A DNA stretch of 6,505 bases. It comes from Thermomicrobiales bacterium. GTDB taxonomy: Bacteria; Chloroflexota; Chloroflexia; Thermomicrobiales; UBA6265. The notes beneath the pieces are model-generated. The model did no database searches and was not told the DNA's origin. It saw nothing but the letters and a program-made list of their open reading frames with translations. The position numbers and the translations under genes were made by a program. The stretch covers positions 1,949-8,453 of the forward strand of contig JAUJMG010000159.1 of the NCBI GenBank assembly GCA_030446955.1, written 5' to 3'. This document shows, in pieces, positions 1 through 5,583 of the stretch. Position 1 is the first letter of the stretch; every line of letters starts with the position of its first letter.

Positions 1-466
1 GGCCGCGGGCTTCGCTCTCCGTTGAGAGAGCGGACCGCTCAGCCTCAATCCCCGCGGCGAGCACCAGCGGCTGGAGAACGCCGATCATGGCCGCCAGCCT
101 ATCTGCCGTGTAGGAAGCTACGTGAGCATCGAGCGCCGTGAGCGGCAGCAACTCGTAAAGGTGCCCCCACGACGATGTCCACCGCTCGAGCTCCACCTGC
201 GGCCCTAAGAGGTGCTTTAGTTCAACGATGTGACTGTCGAAATGGGCCAGGTAGGCCGCTGTGCTGATAGGACCATCTTCAAAGTGAAGGCCAACTTCGA
301 TGGTTCTGGTGTGACTGTTCGTCCAGACCTCGTAGTGGACCCGTTCGTTGCCGTAGTACACCTTGAGCAGGCTTGCGTTCTGGTTGTGCCGGAAGGGTTG
401 CAACTCCCCGGGCAAGTTTGAGCGAAGGCGATCGACGACATCCGCGAAGAAGTCGCGGCGCCTCAT
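1..466 (-). CDS. Hypothetical protein, C-terminus cut by the left window edge
   Basis: The minus-strand frame is open from an ATG at 466 to base 1 with no stop, giving at least 155 residues. The family is not recognised. The N-terminus is basic (MRRRDFFADVVDRLRSNLPG). Residues 32-63 look like beta strands (LLKVYYG, VHYEVW, TIEVGLHFE). Residues 68-88 form a predicted helix, followed by a strand (VELERW, 91-96), an aromatic stretch (WGHLYELLP, 100-108) and a long helix from about 115. No signal peptide or membrane segment is visible, so it is probably cytosolic. This strand-helix-strand-helix order loosely resembles DUF4268-type domains, but that is a weak guess. A GGAG lies only about four bases before the ATG. 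An in-frame GTG at 517 is an alternative start adding 17 residues. Codon-like composition and the sensible alpha/beta pattern support a real gene over the overlapping frames. Confidence 0.72.
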   Translation of the reverse strand, partial: MRRRDFFADVVDRLRSNLPGELQPFRHNQNASLLKVYYGNERVHYEVWTNSHTRTIEVGLHFEDGPISTAAYLAHFDSHIVELKHLLGPQVELERWTSSWGHLYELLPLTALDAHVASYTADRLAAMIGVLQPLVLAAGIEAERSALSTESEARG

Positions 467-582
467 GGTCTCCGCAGTCGCCGGAGAGCCTCGCCCATCC
501 CCGCCTGGTAGCGTCACTGGAATGTCGGCGGGTCTTCCCGCGGTCGTGAGTGGAAAGGGCATTCCACGTAGCTCCGTACACC

Positions 583-610
583 AGATTAGAAATCGGTGCT
601 ACGCAGTCTA
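583..610 (-). promoter_or_regulatory. Candidate promoter for the leftmost gene
   Basis: Read on the minus strand, TAGACT (610-605) and TAATCT (588-583) are separated by 16 bases, resembling sigma-70 -35 and -10 elements with four of six matches at -35. Transcription would start near 576, leaving about 110 bases of leader before the ATG at 466. The assignment rests on consensus only. Confidence 0.28.
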
Positions 611-646
611 CCTGCCTGCCGTCCAGGTACGGAACCCCCCGCGATT

Positions 647-1003
647 CTAACCCTGCTCCTCCGGAGAGTGGGTCTCCGTCGTCAGCGCGGCCATCACCTC
701 TAAGAGGCCGATGCCGACCAGCCCGGCGGTCACTGCTTCATCCTCCTCAGGTAAGAAGAAGGGGGCGGCTGCGAGTAGAACACCGCTCATGCCATCCAAG
801 GCAAGGTGAGTGCGCATGGGGAGTAACTTGAAAACTCCCAACTCATAGCGCGTAACAATACTGTAGAGCGTCGCGCCAATCGCGGCGCCCGTTAGAAGCG
901 AGGTAGCGCTTCGATTCCACTTCAGGAGGCGCGGGAGAGACAGCAGAAGCGGTGCGGACGCATAGTCGATCATTCCGTGCGTCTTCGTCGAAAGCAGCTT
1001 CAT
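647..1003 (-). CDS. Small four-helix membrane protein, SPW-repeat-like
   Basis: This is a 118-residue integral membrane protein of unknown function. The sequence shows about four hydrophobic segments (roughly residues 14-26, 36-51, 67-85 and 91-108) and an acidic, soluble C-terminus. It has an internal duplication: T8-H9-x3-D13 followed by a hydrophobic helix recurs as T65-H66-x3-D70 followed by another. The 'STKTHGMIDY' opening and the 'ELGVFKLLPMRTHLALD' centre resemble bacterial proteins annotated as SPW-repeat membrane proteins, although the SPW tripeptide itself is absent. The ATG at 1003 is preferred because a purine-rich GAGG lies nine bases upstream and the family-like opening starts there. 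An ATG at 1039 would add 12 very basic residues and has a poor ribosome site. It is divergent from recQ, with no evidence of a functional link. Its stop at 647 lies 180 bases before the next gene on the same strand. Confidence 0.75.
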   Translation of the reverse strand: MKLLSTKTHGMIDYASAPLLLSLPRLLKWNRSATSLLTGAAIGATLYSIVTRYELGVFKLLPMRTHLALDGMSGVLLAAAPFFLPEEDEAVTAGLVGIGLLEVMAALTTETHSPEEQG

Positions 1004-1267
1004 CGCTCGGTCCCTCTCCCGTCTCATTCGCCGATTCATCTAAGCCAGCCGCTTCGATACGACCGGCCCTGCTACCAGTCACAGGCAACCCTCGTGCCAG
1101 CACAGACTTTAGGCGCTGTCCCACAGACGGGTCATTCCCGTCATCCAGGGTAGTGATCGTACGACCAACTCGTGGGCACGGTGGCGTCCGGTTTGCGCTC
1201 AAGAGAGGCGCCGCTCTCTGCACGGAGCAGGTGATGCGGCCAGAGAGCGTGGGAGCACCTTCAATCC
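1004..1267. other. Divergent spacer between the SPW-like gene and recQ
   Basis: These 264 bases contain the start-proximal control sequences of two divergent genes. Visible elements are a perfect 6-bp hairpin GACGGG-TCATT-CCCGTC (1126-1142), a 14-base near-palindrome TGATCGTACGACCA with one mismatched pair (1154-1167), and an AGAGAG/CTCTCT inverted repeat with a 6-base loop in the recQ leader (1202-1219). I found no convincing -35/-10 pair on either strand and no LexA-type GAAC-N4-GTTC box. Overlapping open frames here look like frame shadows. Confidence 0.6.
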
Positions 1268-2923
1268 ATGACCCCTACCCAGCGGTTGGACCAGCGCATC
1301 GAACGAGCCGCCCGGGATCACTTCGGTTACGACGATCTGCGTCCCGGCCAGGCGGAGGCAGTTCGCTCCGTCCTGGACAAGCGCGATACCCTGGCCGTTT
1401 TGCCAACCGGCTTGGGCAAGTCCGCCATCTACCAGATCGCCGGACTGCTGACTGCCGGTCCAACGCTCGTCGTCTCACCCCTTATTGCGCTCCAGCAGGA
1501 CCAAGTGGAGGGCATCGAGGAACACGAGGCGGGCGGAGCGGCACACATCAACTCTGCCATGCGCGTGGCCGAACGCCGGGAGGCTTTTGAGGAACTGGAG
1601 GAAGGTGCCCTCGAGTTTTTGTTCCTTGCGCCGGAGCAGTTTGCTAACGAGGAGACGATGGCTCATCTTCGGGCGGCGCCACCCTCCCTCTTTGTCGTCG
1701 ATGAAGCTCATTGCATTAGCGAGTGGGGGCACGACTTCCGGCCGGATTACCTTCGGCTTGGCGCGATCATTGAGGAACTTGGCCGCCCGACCACGCTCGC
1801 GCTGACCGCAACCGCCTCCCCGCCAGTGCGGAAGGAGATCGTTGAACGATTGGGGCTGTGCGATCCGCGTCTCGTCGTCCATGGGTTCGATCGGCCCAAT
1901 ATCTGGCTTGGCGTGGAGACATTTGCCGAGGGCCTACACGAGGAGGGGGCAAAGCGGGAAGCCTTGATTCAGCGGGTGGTGGACGCCAAATGTCCAGGGA
2001 TTGTCTACGTCGGGACGCGGCGCCATGCGGAAGAGGTGGTGGAGGCACTGCGAGCGCGCGGCGTCAGTGCCGAGGCCTATCACGCTGGGATGAAGGCAGC
2101 AGAGCGAGAGCAGGTTCAGACAGGGTTTATGACCGACGAGGTAGCGGTGATCGTCGCCACCACCGCCTTTGGCATGGGCATCGACAAGCCGGACGTCCGG
2201 TTCGTCTTCCACCACGACATCAGCGACTCGGTGGACGCCTACTATCAGGAGATCGGCCGCGCCGGTCGCGACGACGAGCCGGCGCGAGCCATCCTCTTCT
2301 ACGAGCCAAAGGACCTCAACCTCCGTCGCTTCTTCTCCGGTGCCGGCGAGATTGATGAGGACGAAGTGACGCAGGTCGTCCAGGCGATACGGGACCACGA
2401 CGAACCGATCGACCCGAAGGAACTCGCGGACGAGACCGGTTTGACGCAGACTCGATTGACCCGGACCCTGAACCGGCTAGAGGAAGTGGGCACCGTCGAC
2501 CTCCTCCCATCCGGTGAAGCAGTCGAGGATGATCAGGCACGTGATTTGGAGGCGGTAGTGGAGGACGCCGTAGAGGCACAGGACCACCAGCGGAAGTACG
2601 CCCAGTCCCGGATCGAGATGATCCGGGGCTACGCCGAACTGCGTGACTGTCGCCGCAATTACCTGCTCAACTATTTCGGTGAGGCCCGGGAAGGTCCTTG
2701 TGGAAATTGCGACAACTGTGATGCGGGAATAGCGACCGAAGCAGACCAGACGATTGACCGCCCCTTCCCAGTCAACGCCCAGGTCCACCATGCGAAGTGG
2801 GGTCCGGGAACTGTCATGCGCTACGAAGGCGAGAAGATGGTCGTCCTGTTCGACACCGTCGGCTACCGCACCCTCGCGGTTGCCCTTGTCCGAGAGGAGA
2901 AGCTGCTCGAGGAGGCTGACTGA
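1268..2923 (+). CDS. recQ: RecQ-family ATP-dependent 3'-5' DNA helicase
   Basis: This 551-residue cytosolic superfamily 2 helicase is expected to unwind DNA during recombination and fork repair using ATP. Visible motifs are RPGQ (25-28), Walker A LPTGLGKS (45-52), SPLIALQQDQV (70-80), DEAH (145-148) with the RecQ-specific HCISEWGHDFRPDY after it, TAT (180-182), GIVYVGT (244-250), AYHAGM (270-275), ATTAFGMGIDKPDVR (297-311) and QEIGRAGR (327-334). Residues about 361-445 hold an HTH-like insert (DPKELADETGLTQTRLTRTL). A zinc site follows with C461, C478, C481 and C484, the same 17-3-3 spacing as E. coli RecQ. Residues about 499-546 (VNAQVHHAKWGPGTVMRYEG...VLFDTVG) resemble the Tudor-like end of PcrA/UvrD. 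An RQC winged helix after the zinc site and an HRDC domain are absent. The ATG is preceded by GGGAG 12 bases upstream, slightly long spacing. All catalytic residues are present, so it should be active. Confidence 0.97.
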   Translation: MTPTQRLDQRIERAARDHFGYDDLRPGQAEAVRSVLDKRDTLAVLPTGLGKSAIYQIAGLLTAGPTLVVSPLIALQQDQVEGIEEHEAGGAAHINSAMRVAERREAFEELEEGALEFLFLAPEQFANEETMAHLRAAPPSLFVVDEAHCISEWGHDFRPDYLRLGAIIEELGRPTTLALTATASPPVRKEIVERLGLCDPRLVVHGFDRPNIWLGVETFAEGLHEEGAKREALIQRVVDAKCPGIVYVGTRRHAEEVVEALRARGVSAEAYHAGMKAAEREQVQTGFMTDEVAVIVATTAFGMGIDKPDVRFVFHHDISDSVDAYYQEIGRAGRDDEPARAILFYEPKDLNLRRFFSGAGEIDEDEVTQVVQAIRDHDEPIDPKELADETGLTQTRLTRTLNRLEEVGTVDLLPSGEAVEDDQARDLEAVVEDAVEAQDHQRKYAQSRIEMIRGYAELRDCRRNYLLNYFGEAREGPCGNCDNCDAGIATEADQTIDRPFPVNAQVHHAKWGPGTVMRYEGEKMVVLFDTVGYRTLAVALVREEKLLEEAD

Positions 2924-3021
2924 CCGTCCGGCCCTGCGACATGAATATGACGTCAATGAATGGAAGCGGTCGCGATAGGGACGCTAGCGAGATCCCCCGC
3001 GGCGCGGGAGCAAGGACTCGT
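2924..3021. other. Convergent spacer between recQ and the ECF gene
   Basis: These 98 bases separate two gene ends facing each other. A GC-rich inverted repeat CCCGC-GGC-GCGGG lies at 2996-3008, but it has no T-run on either side. It is at best a weak bidirectional pause or Rho-assisted stop. No gene is visible here. Confidence 0.5.
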
Positions 3022-3567
3022 CTACGTCTCCTCCGTCCAGGTGGGGCGCCCGCCAAGGGAGGCCGCGGGTGGGTAGGCTCGCAGAACGGCCGTGGTCAGC
3101 AGCACACCGAGGACTCCGCCCGTGAGCACCTGGAACGTGTTCGGCCAGAGCGCGGCACCGGCGGGGCCGATCCCTTCCCTCAGCACCAGCCACTGGTACA
3201 GGAAGTACCCACCGACCACGACTGCCCCGCCGATGACCGCAGCCGTGATCATGCGCGGCAGGCCCCGGCGCCAGGCGATGAGGGCCGCAAGCAAGCCTTG
3301 AAGCCCGTGGATGACGAAGGTGCCCGGCGCATAGGAGCCGTAACCGGCGGCAAGGTCCGAGAAGGTGGTGCCACAGGCCGCCGCGAAGAAGCCGACGACC
3401 GGTCCGAAGAGAAACGAGGTCGCGTAGATCGCCGCGGCGCCGAGGTGCACGTAGCCACCCGGTCCGATTGGCACTTTGGGCACGTACGTCATGACAAAGA
3501 CCAGCGCGAACATGACCCCGGCGAGTGCGATCGTTCGAGGATCGGCCGCTGCCCTATCCCGTCGCAT
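3022..3567 (-). CDS. ECF transporter S component (vitamin-binding membrane protein)
   Basis: This 181-residue membrane protein is the likely substrate-capturing subunit of an energy-coupling factor importer. It would pair with EcfT and two EcfA ATPases to take up a vitamin or precursor. About five to six hydrophobic segments are visible: residues 11-29, 41-59, 61-75, 82-99, 107-128 and 144-163. Family-like features are the TM1 small-xxx-small pattern (G17, A21), GGYVHLG (37-43), LFGPVVGFFAA (53-63), the loop DLAAGYGSYAPGTFVIHGLQG (71-91) and WPNTFQVLTGGVLGVLL (141-157), which recall the PF07155-type S proteins. The position after HLG, commonly Asp, is Ala44 here. Substrate cannot be assigned. 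No EcfA or EcfT gene is in the window, so it probably uses a shared group-II module elsewhere. The ATG at 3567 is chosen because a GGTGG-rich site lies just upstream and TM1 follows; an ATG at 3663 would add 32 unrelated residues. Confidence 0.88.
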   Translation of the reverse strand: MRRDRAAADPRTIALAGVMFALVFVMTYVPKVPIGPGGYVHLGAAAIYATSFLFGPVVGFFAAACGTTFSDLAAGYGSYAPGTFVIHGLQGLLAALIAWRRGLPRMITAAVIGGAVVVGGYFLYQWLVLREGIGPAGAALWPNTFQVLTGGVLGVLLTTAVLRAYPPAASLGGRPTWTEET

Positions 3568-3619
3568 TTCCACCACCCTTGCTGCCCGTTGGGAAACCGA
3601 CCGTATGCCACCGACCACT

Positions 3620-3653
3620 CCGGGAAAGGATGGGGGAGAGGGACTCCTTCCGG
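3620..3653 (-). other. Inverted repeat in ECF gene leader
   Basis: Plus-strand CC, GGAA and GGA (3620-3630, with G3622 and A3627 unpaired) can pair with TCC, TTCC and GG (3645-3653). This makes nine pairs around a 14-base purine-rich loop. The element lies 53-86 bases before the ECF start codon. Confidence 0.35.
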
Positions 3654-3663
3654 CAACGTCCAC

Positions 3664-3678
3664 TCGGATTTAGTCCGA
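3664..3678 (-). other. Short perfect hairpin in ECF gene leader
   Basis: TCGGA-TTTAG-TCCGA forms a perfect 5-bp stem with a 5-base loop. It lies between the other two inverted repeats of this spacer. Alone it could be chance. Confidence 0.3.
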
Positions 3679-3723
3679 CCAGGCAGTCTATCCAATAGGG
3701 GTTGACCATTCGCATCTTGCCGC

Positions 3724-3751
3724 TGGCACAGGCATCGGTGATGCTGTGCCG
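3724..3751. other. Strong imperfect hairpin between ECF and MFS genes
   Basis: GGCACA (3725-3730) pairs with TGTGCC (3745-3750), and GCATC (3732-3736) pairs with GATGC (3740-3744). The loop is GGT and G3731 is a single bulge. A T-G wobble (3724/3751) extends the 11-bp stem. There is no T-run after it on either strand, so it is not a typical terminator. It could be a leader RNA element or a protein-binding dyad. Confidence 0.5.
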
Positions 3752-3858
3752 GGTAGGCGTCCGCACCACTCCGGTCACCCCTCACGTCTCCCGACCACTT
3801 GATCGCCGCCGTTCACCAACCGACCCGGCTCCGGCGGGCGGGGAGGATCCAGCACCGC

Positions 3859-5106
3859 ATGGGCCTGCCGTTCCTCGCAACGCTCCCTCTTGCCGAGGAT
3901 CGCAAGCGCATCCTGGGTTGGATGTGCCTCCTGATCGCCGTCAACCAACTCGGGTTCGGCACCATCGTGCCAGTCGTGCCCCTCTATGCCGAGAGCTTCG
4001 GCGTTTCTGCCGCCGCGGTCGGATTGACCATCTCGATCTACGGGCTCGCTCGATTCCTGGTCAACGTGCCGGCTGGTTCATTTGCCGACCGCAACGGCCG
4101 CCGGTGGACTCTGGCGGTCGGGGGGTTGGTGACGGTTCTCGGCAATCTCCTGTGCGCGGCCGCCTGGAACTATCCGCTCTTCCTGGTTGCCCGATTTGTC
4201 GCCGGTGCCGGGGCGGCGATGGTCCTGACGGGCGGTCAGATCGTCCTTGCAGACATCGCTTCCCCCCAGAATCGCGGACGAGTGATGGCCCTCTACCAGG
4301 GGGTGTTCCTCTTCGCGGTTGGGGCAGGCCCACTCCCCGGAGGAGTGCTCGCGGCCCATCTCGGACTGCGCGCGCCCTTTCTGGCCAATGCCGCCCTCGC
4401 TGGCGTCGTCGCCTTGGTCGCCTGGTTCCAAGTCCCGGAGACCCGGGACCTCCGAGCCGATCGACAGACGGGAGCGCTACACCCTACGCCGCCCTTACGA
4501 AATCAGCTTCGCGTCCTCCGGGCAACACCAGGCTTCCTGCTCATCAGTCTCGTCAGCTTTGTCGCCTTCTCCGCCCGCACCGGAGCTCTGTTCAACATCA
4601 TCCCGCTGCTCGCGGAATCCAAGATCGGCCTCGGCCCGGATCAAATCGGGCTCGGGCTCGGGCTGATCAGCATCGTGGGGTTGATCCTCGCCTACCCCTC
4701 GGGAGTGCTTGTGGACCGGTTCGGACGGAAAGCGGTGATCGTTCCGGCCACGGCCATGACCGGTGCCGCGATGCTGCTCTTCGCTGGGTCGCCCAGCTAT
4801 GCACTCTTCCTGCTCGCCTGCGGACTCTGGAGTGTCGCCTCAGGGATCGGCAGCTCGGCGCCGGCAGCCTATGCCGCCGACACCGCGCCGCCAGGGATGA
4901 TGGCGTCTGCCCTCGGGACGTACCGCACGATTGCCGACCTCGGGTACGTCGTTGGACCGCTTGCGCTCGGTGCCATGGCCGACCTCGCATCACCAGAAGC
5001 GGCGCTGGCCACTATCGCCACCTTGCTCTTTGTGTCGGCCGCCGCGTTCGCGTATCTGGCACCGGAATCGCTGGAACGAGAGCCTTCGGGGACGACAGCA
5101 TCGTGA
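3859..5106 (+). CDS. Major facilitator superfamily efflux transporter (DHA-like, 12 TM)
   Basis: This 415-residue inner-membrane secondary transporter probably exports a drug-like or other small organic compound in exchange for protons. The sequence shows two six-helix halves joined by a hydrophilic linker at about residues 194-222. Motif A, GSFADRNGRR, lies at 73-82 between TM2 and TM3, with a degenerate copy, SGVLVDRFGRK, at 281-291. A motif B-like R112 with G116 sits in TM4. The antiporter signature GAGPLPGG (155-162, motif C) in TM5 points to efflux. The acidic C-terminal tail is short. The start chosen is the ATG at 3859, with GGGGAGG 12 bases upstream and the protein beginning just before TM1. 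An in-frame TTG at 3799 would add 20 basic residues without a ribosome site. The gene stands alone, divergent from the ECF gene, with 477 bases before the next gene. Substrate is unknown. Confidence 0.93.
   Translation: MGLPFLATLPLAEDRKRILGWMCLLIAVNQLGFGTIVPVVPLYAESFGVSAAAVGLTISIYGLARFLVNVPAGSFADRNGRRWTLAVGGLVTVLGNLLCAAAWNYPLFLVARFVAGAGAAMVLTGGQIVLADIASPQNRGRVMALYQGVFLFAVGAGPLPGGVLAAHLGLRAPFLANAALAGVVALVAWFQVPETRDLRADRQTGALHPTPPLRNQLRVLRATPGFLLISLVSFVAFSARTGALFNIIPLLAESKIGLGPDQIGLGLGLISIVGLILAYPSGVLVDRFGRKAVIVPATAMTGAAMLLFAGSPSYALFLLACGLWSVASGIGSSAPAAYAADTAPPGMMASALGTYRTIADLGYVVGPLALGAMADLASPEAALATIATLLFVSAAAFAYLAPESLEREPSGTTAS
4648..4665 (+). repeat. Three-copy hexamer tract inside the MFS gene
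   Basis: GGGCTC, GGGCTC and GGGCTG lie in tandem and encode Gly-Leu three times (residues 264-269, IGLGLGLI) in a transmembrane helix. Unit gain or loss would keep the frame. It is likely ordinary coding sequence for a glycine-rich helix. Confidence 0.6.
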
Positions 5107-5248
5107 GCTAAGCAGCTTCAGGTCTCCCCCGGGGAACTAATCAGCAGTGACACCAGGGGCGTTACGGCGAGCCCGGGGGCGCAGCAAGTGCCTCCAGCAA
5201 ATCCTAGGGAAACGGCCACTGACGACTGAATCCCTTCTGATGTCCTTG

Positions 5249-5278
5249 TTGCGACTGCTCAACTTCCACCCGTATAGT
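5249..5278 (+). promoter_or_regulatory. Candidate sigma-70-type promoter for the ABC permease operon
   Basis: TTGCGA (5249-5254) and TATAGT (5273-5278) are separated by 18 bases. This is the best promoter match in the window. Transcription would begin near 5285, inside the palindrome AGCGCGCT (5279-5286), which could act as an operator. The predicted leader to the permease ATG is about 300 bases. Confidence 0.5.
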
Positions 5279-5411
5279 AGCGCGCTGCAATGGTGAGGCG
5301 CCGACGAGATCATGCGAGTAAGCGCCGGCAGATGTGCCCAACCAGTCCGTTCCGAGGGGGTGTGATCGGCCCTCCAGCGCGGCTGTAGCCATCAACGCTT
5401 GCTGGGCGCCA

Positions 5412-5435
5412 ACTGCTCCGCATCATGGAGCGAGT
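5412..5435 (+). other. Hairpin in the permease leader
   Basis: ACTGCTCC (5412-5419) pairs with GGAGC plus AGT (5427-5435, G5432 bulged) around a 7-base loop. It lies within the predicted 5' leader and has no T-run after it. Confidence 0.35.
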
Positions 5436-5527
5436 CGGGATGCAGGCTTGCTGCGTGTGGTGCCGACCATTTGTCGACGATAACGGCACGACCCCCGCTA
5501 GAGGCTCTTGATGGCGACCGAATCATG

Positions 5528-5559
5528 CCCAGACCCCGCGACGTTGGGGCAGCTCTGGG
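5528..5559 (+). other. Strong hairpin just upstream of the permease ribosome site
   Basis: CCCAGA-CCCC (5528-5537) pairs with GGGG (5546-5549) and TCTGGG (5554-5559). The loop is eight bases and CAGC (5550-5553) is bulged on the 3' side, giving ten pairs, seven of them G-C. It ends 14 bases before the Shine-Dalgarno GGAG (5573-5576), a position suited to influencing translation or RNA stability. It could also be a chance fold in GC-rich DNA. Confidence 0.42.
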
Positions 5560-5583
5560 ATATGTGCAGAACGGAGACGGTGC

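Larger units (their letters stand above)
3568..3858. promoter_or_regulatory. Divergent spacer with three inverted repeats (ECF leader / MFS leader)
   Basis: These 291 bases separate two divergent transporter genes. They hold three inverted repeats, entered separately at 3620-3653, 3664-3678 and 3724-3751. On the minus strand all three could sit in the 5' leader of the ECF gene. By eye I do not find the TPP, FMN, cobalamin or tetrahydrofolate riboswitch cores. On the plus strand, TTGACC at 3702-3707 matches a -35 element but no -10 element follows at proper spacing. The long plus-strand frame crossing this spacer is an out-of-frame shadow of the MFS gene. Confidence 0.45.
5107..5583. other. 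Long non-coding stretch upstream of the ABC permease
   Basis: These 477 bases lie between the MFS stop and the permease start. They hold a sigma-70-like promoter (5249-5278), an AGCGCGCT palindrome at the predicted start of transcription (5279-5286), and hairpins at 5412-5435 and 5528-5559. The first 140 bases show only GC-rich short palindromes and no good terminator for the MFS gene. No protein here resembles a known family. A 32-codon frame at 5290-5388 is discussed as an observation only. Confidence 0.55.

Noticed and set aside
609..629. TACCTG/CAGGTA inverted repeat between the two leftmost genes
   Set aside because: Six pairs with a 9-base loop and no T-run; it partly overlaps the promoter candidate and is within chance expectation.
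952..1590. 212-codon plus-strand frame spanning the recQ start
   Set aside because: It overlaps both the SPW-like gene and the RecQ helicase motifs in another frame, and its Arg/Ser/Pro-rich product is typical of frame shadows.
2996..3008. GC-rich inverted repeat as a terminator between convergent genes
   Set aside because: The stem is only five pairs with a 3-base loop and there is no T-run on either strand.
2941..3705. 254-codon plus-strand frame opposite the ECF gene
   Set aside because: It is antisense to a well-formed S component, and its product is charged and low-complexity with no recognisable domain.
3702..3730. Promoter for the MFS gene starting at TTGACC
   Set aside because: The -35-like hexamer is good, but nothing like a -10 element occurs 16-18 bases downstream; that position is occupied by the stem of the hairpin.
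3702..5111. 469-codon plus-strand frame overlapping the MFS gene
   Set aside because: It is a neighbouring frame of the MFS gene, its product is Arg/Pro-rich with no membrane helices or motifs, and the MFS frame carries all family signatures.
5125..5135. TCCCCCGGGGA palindrome after the MFS gene as a terminator
   Set aside because: There is no room for a loop without breaking most of the pairs, and no T-run follows.
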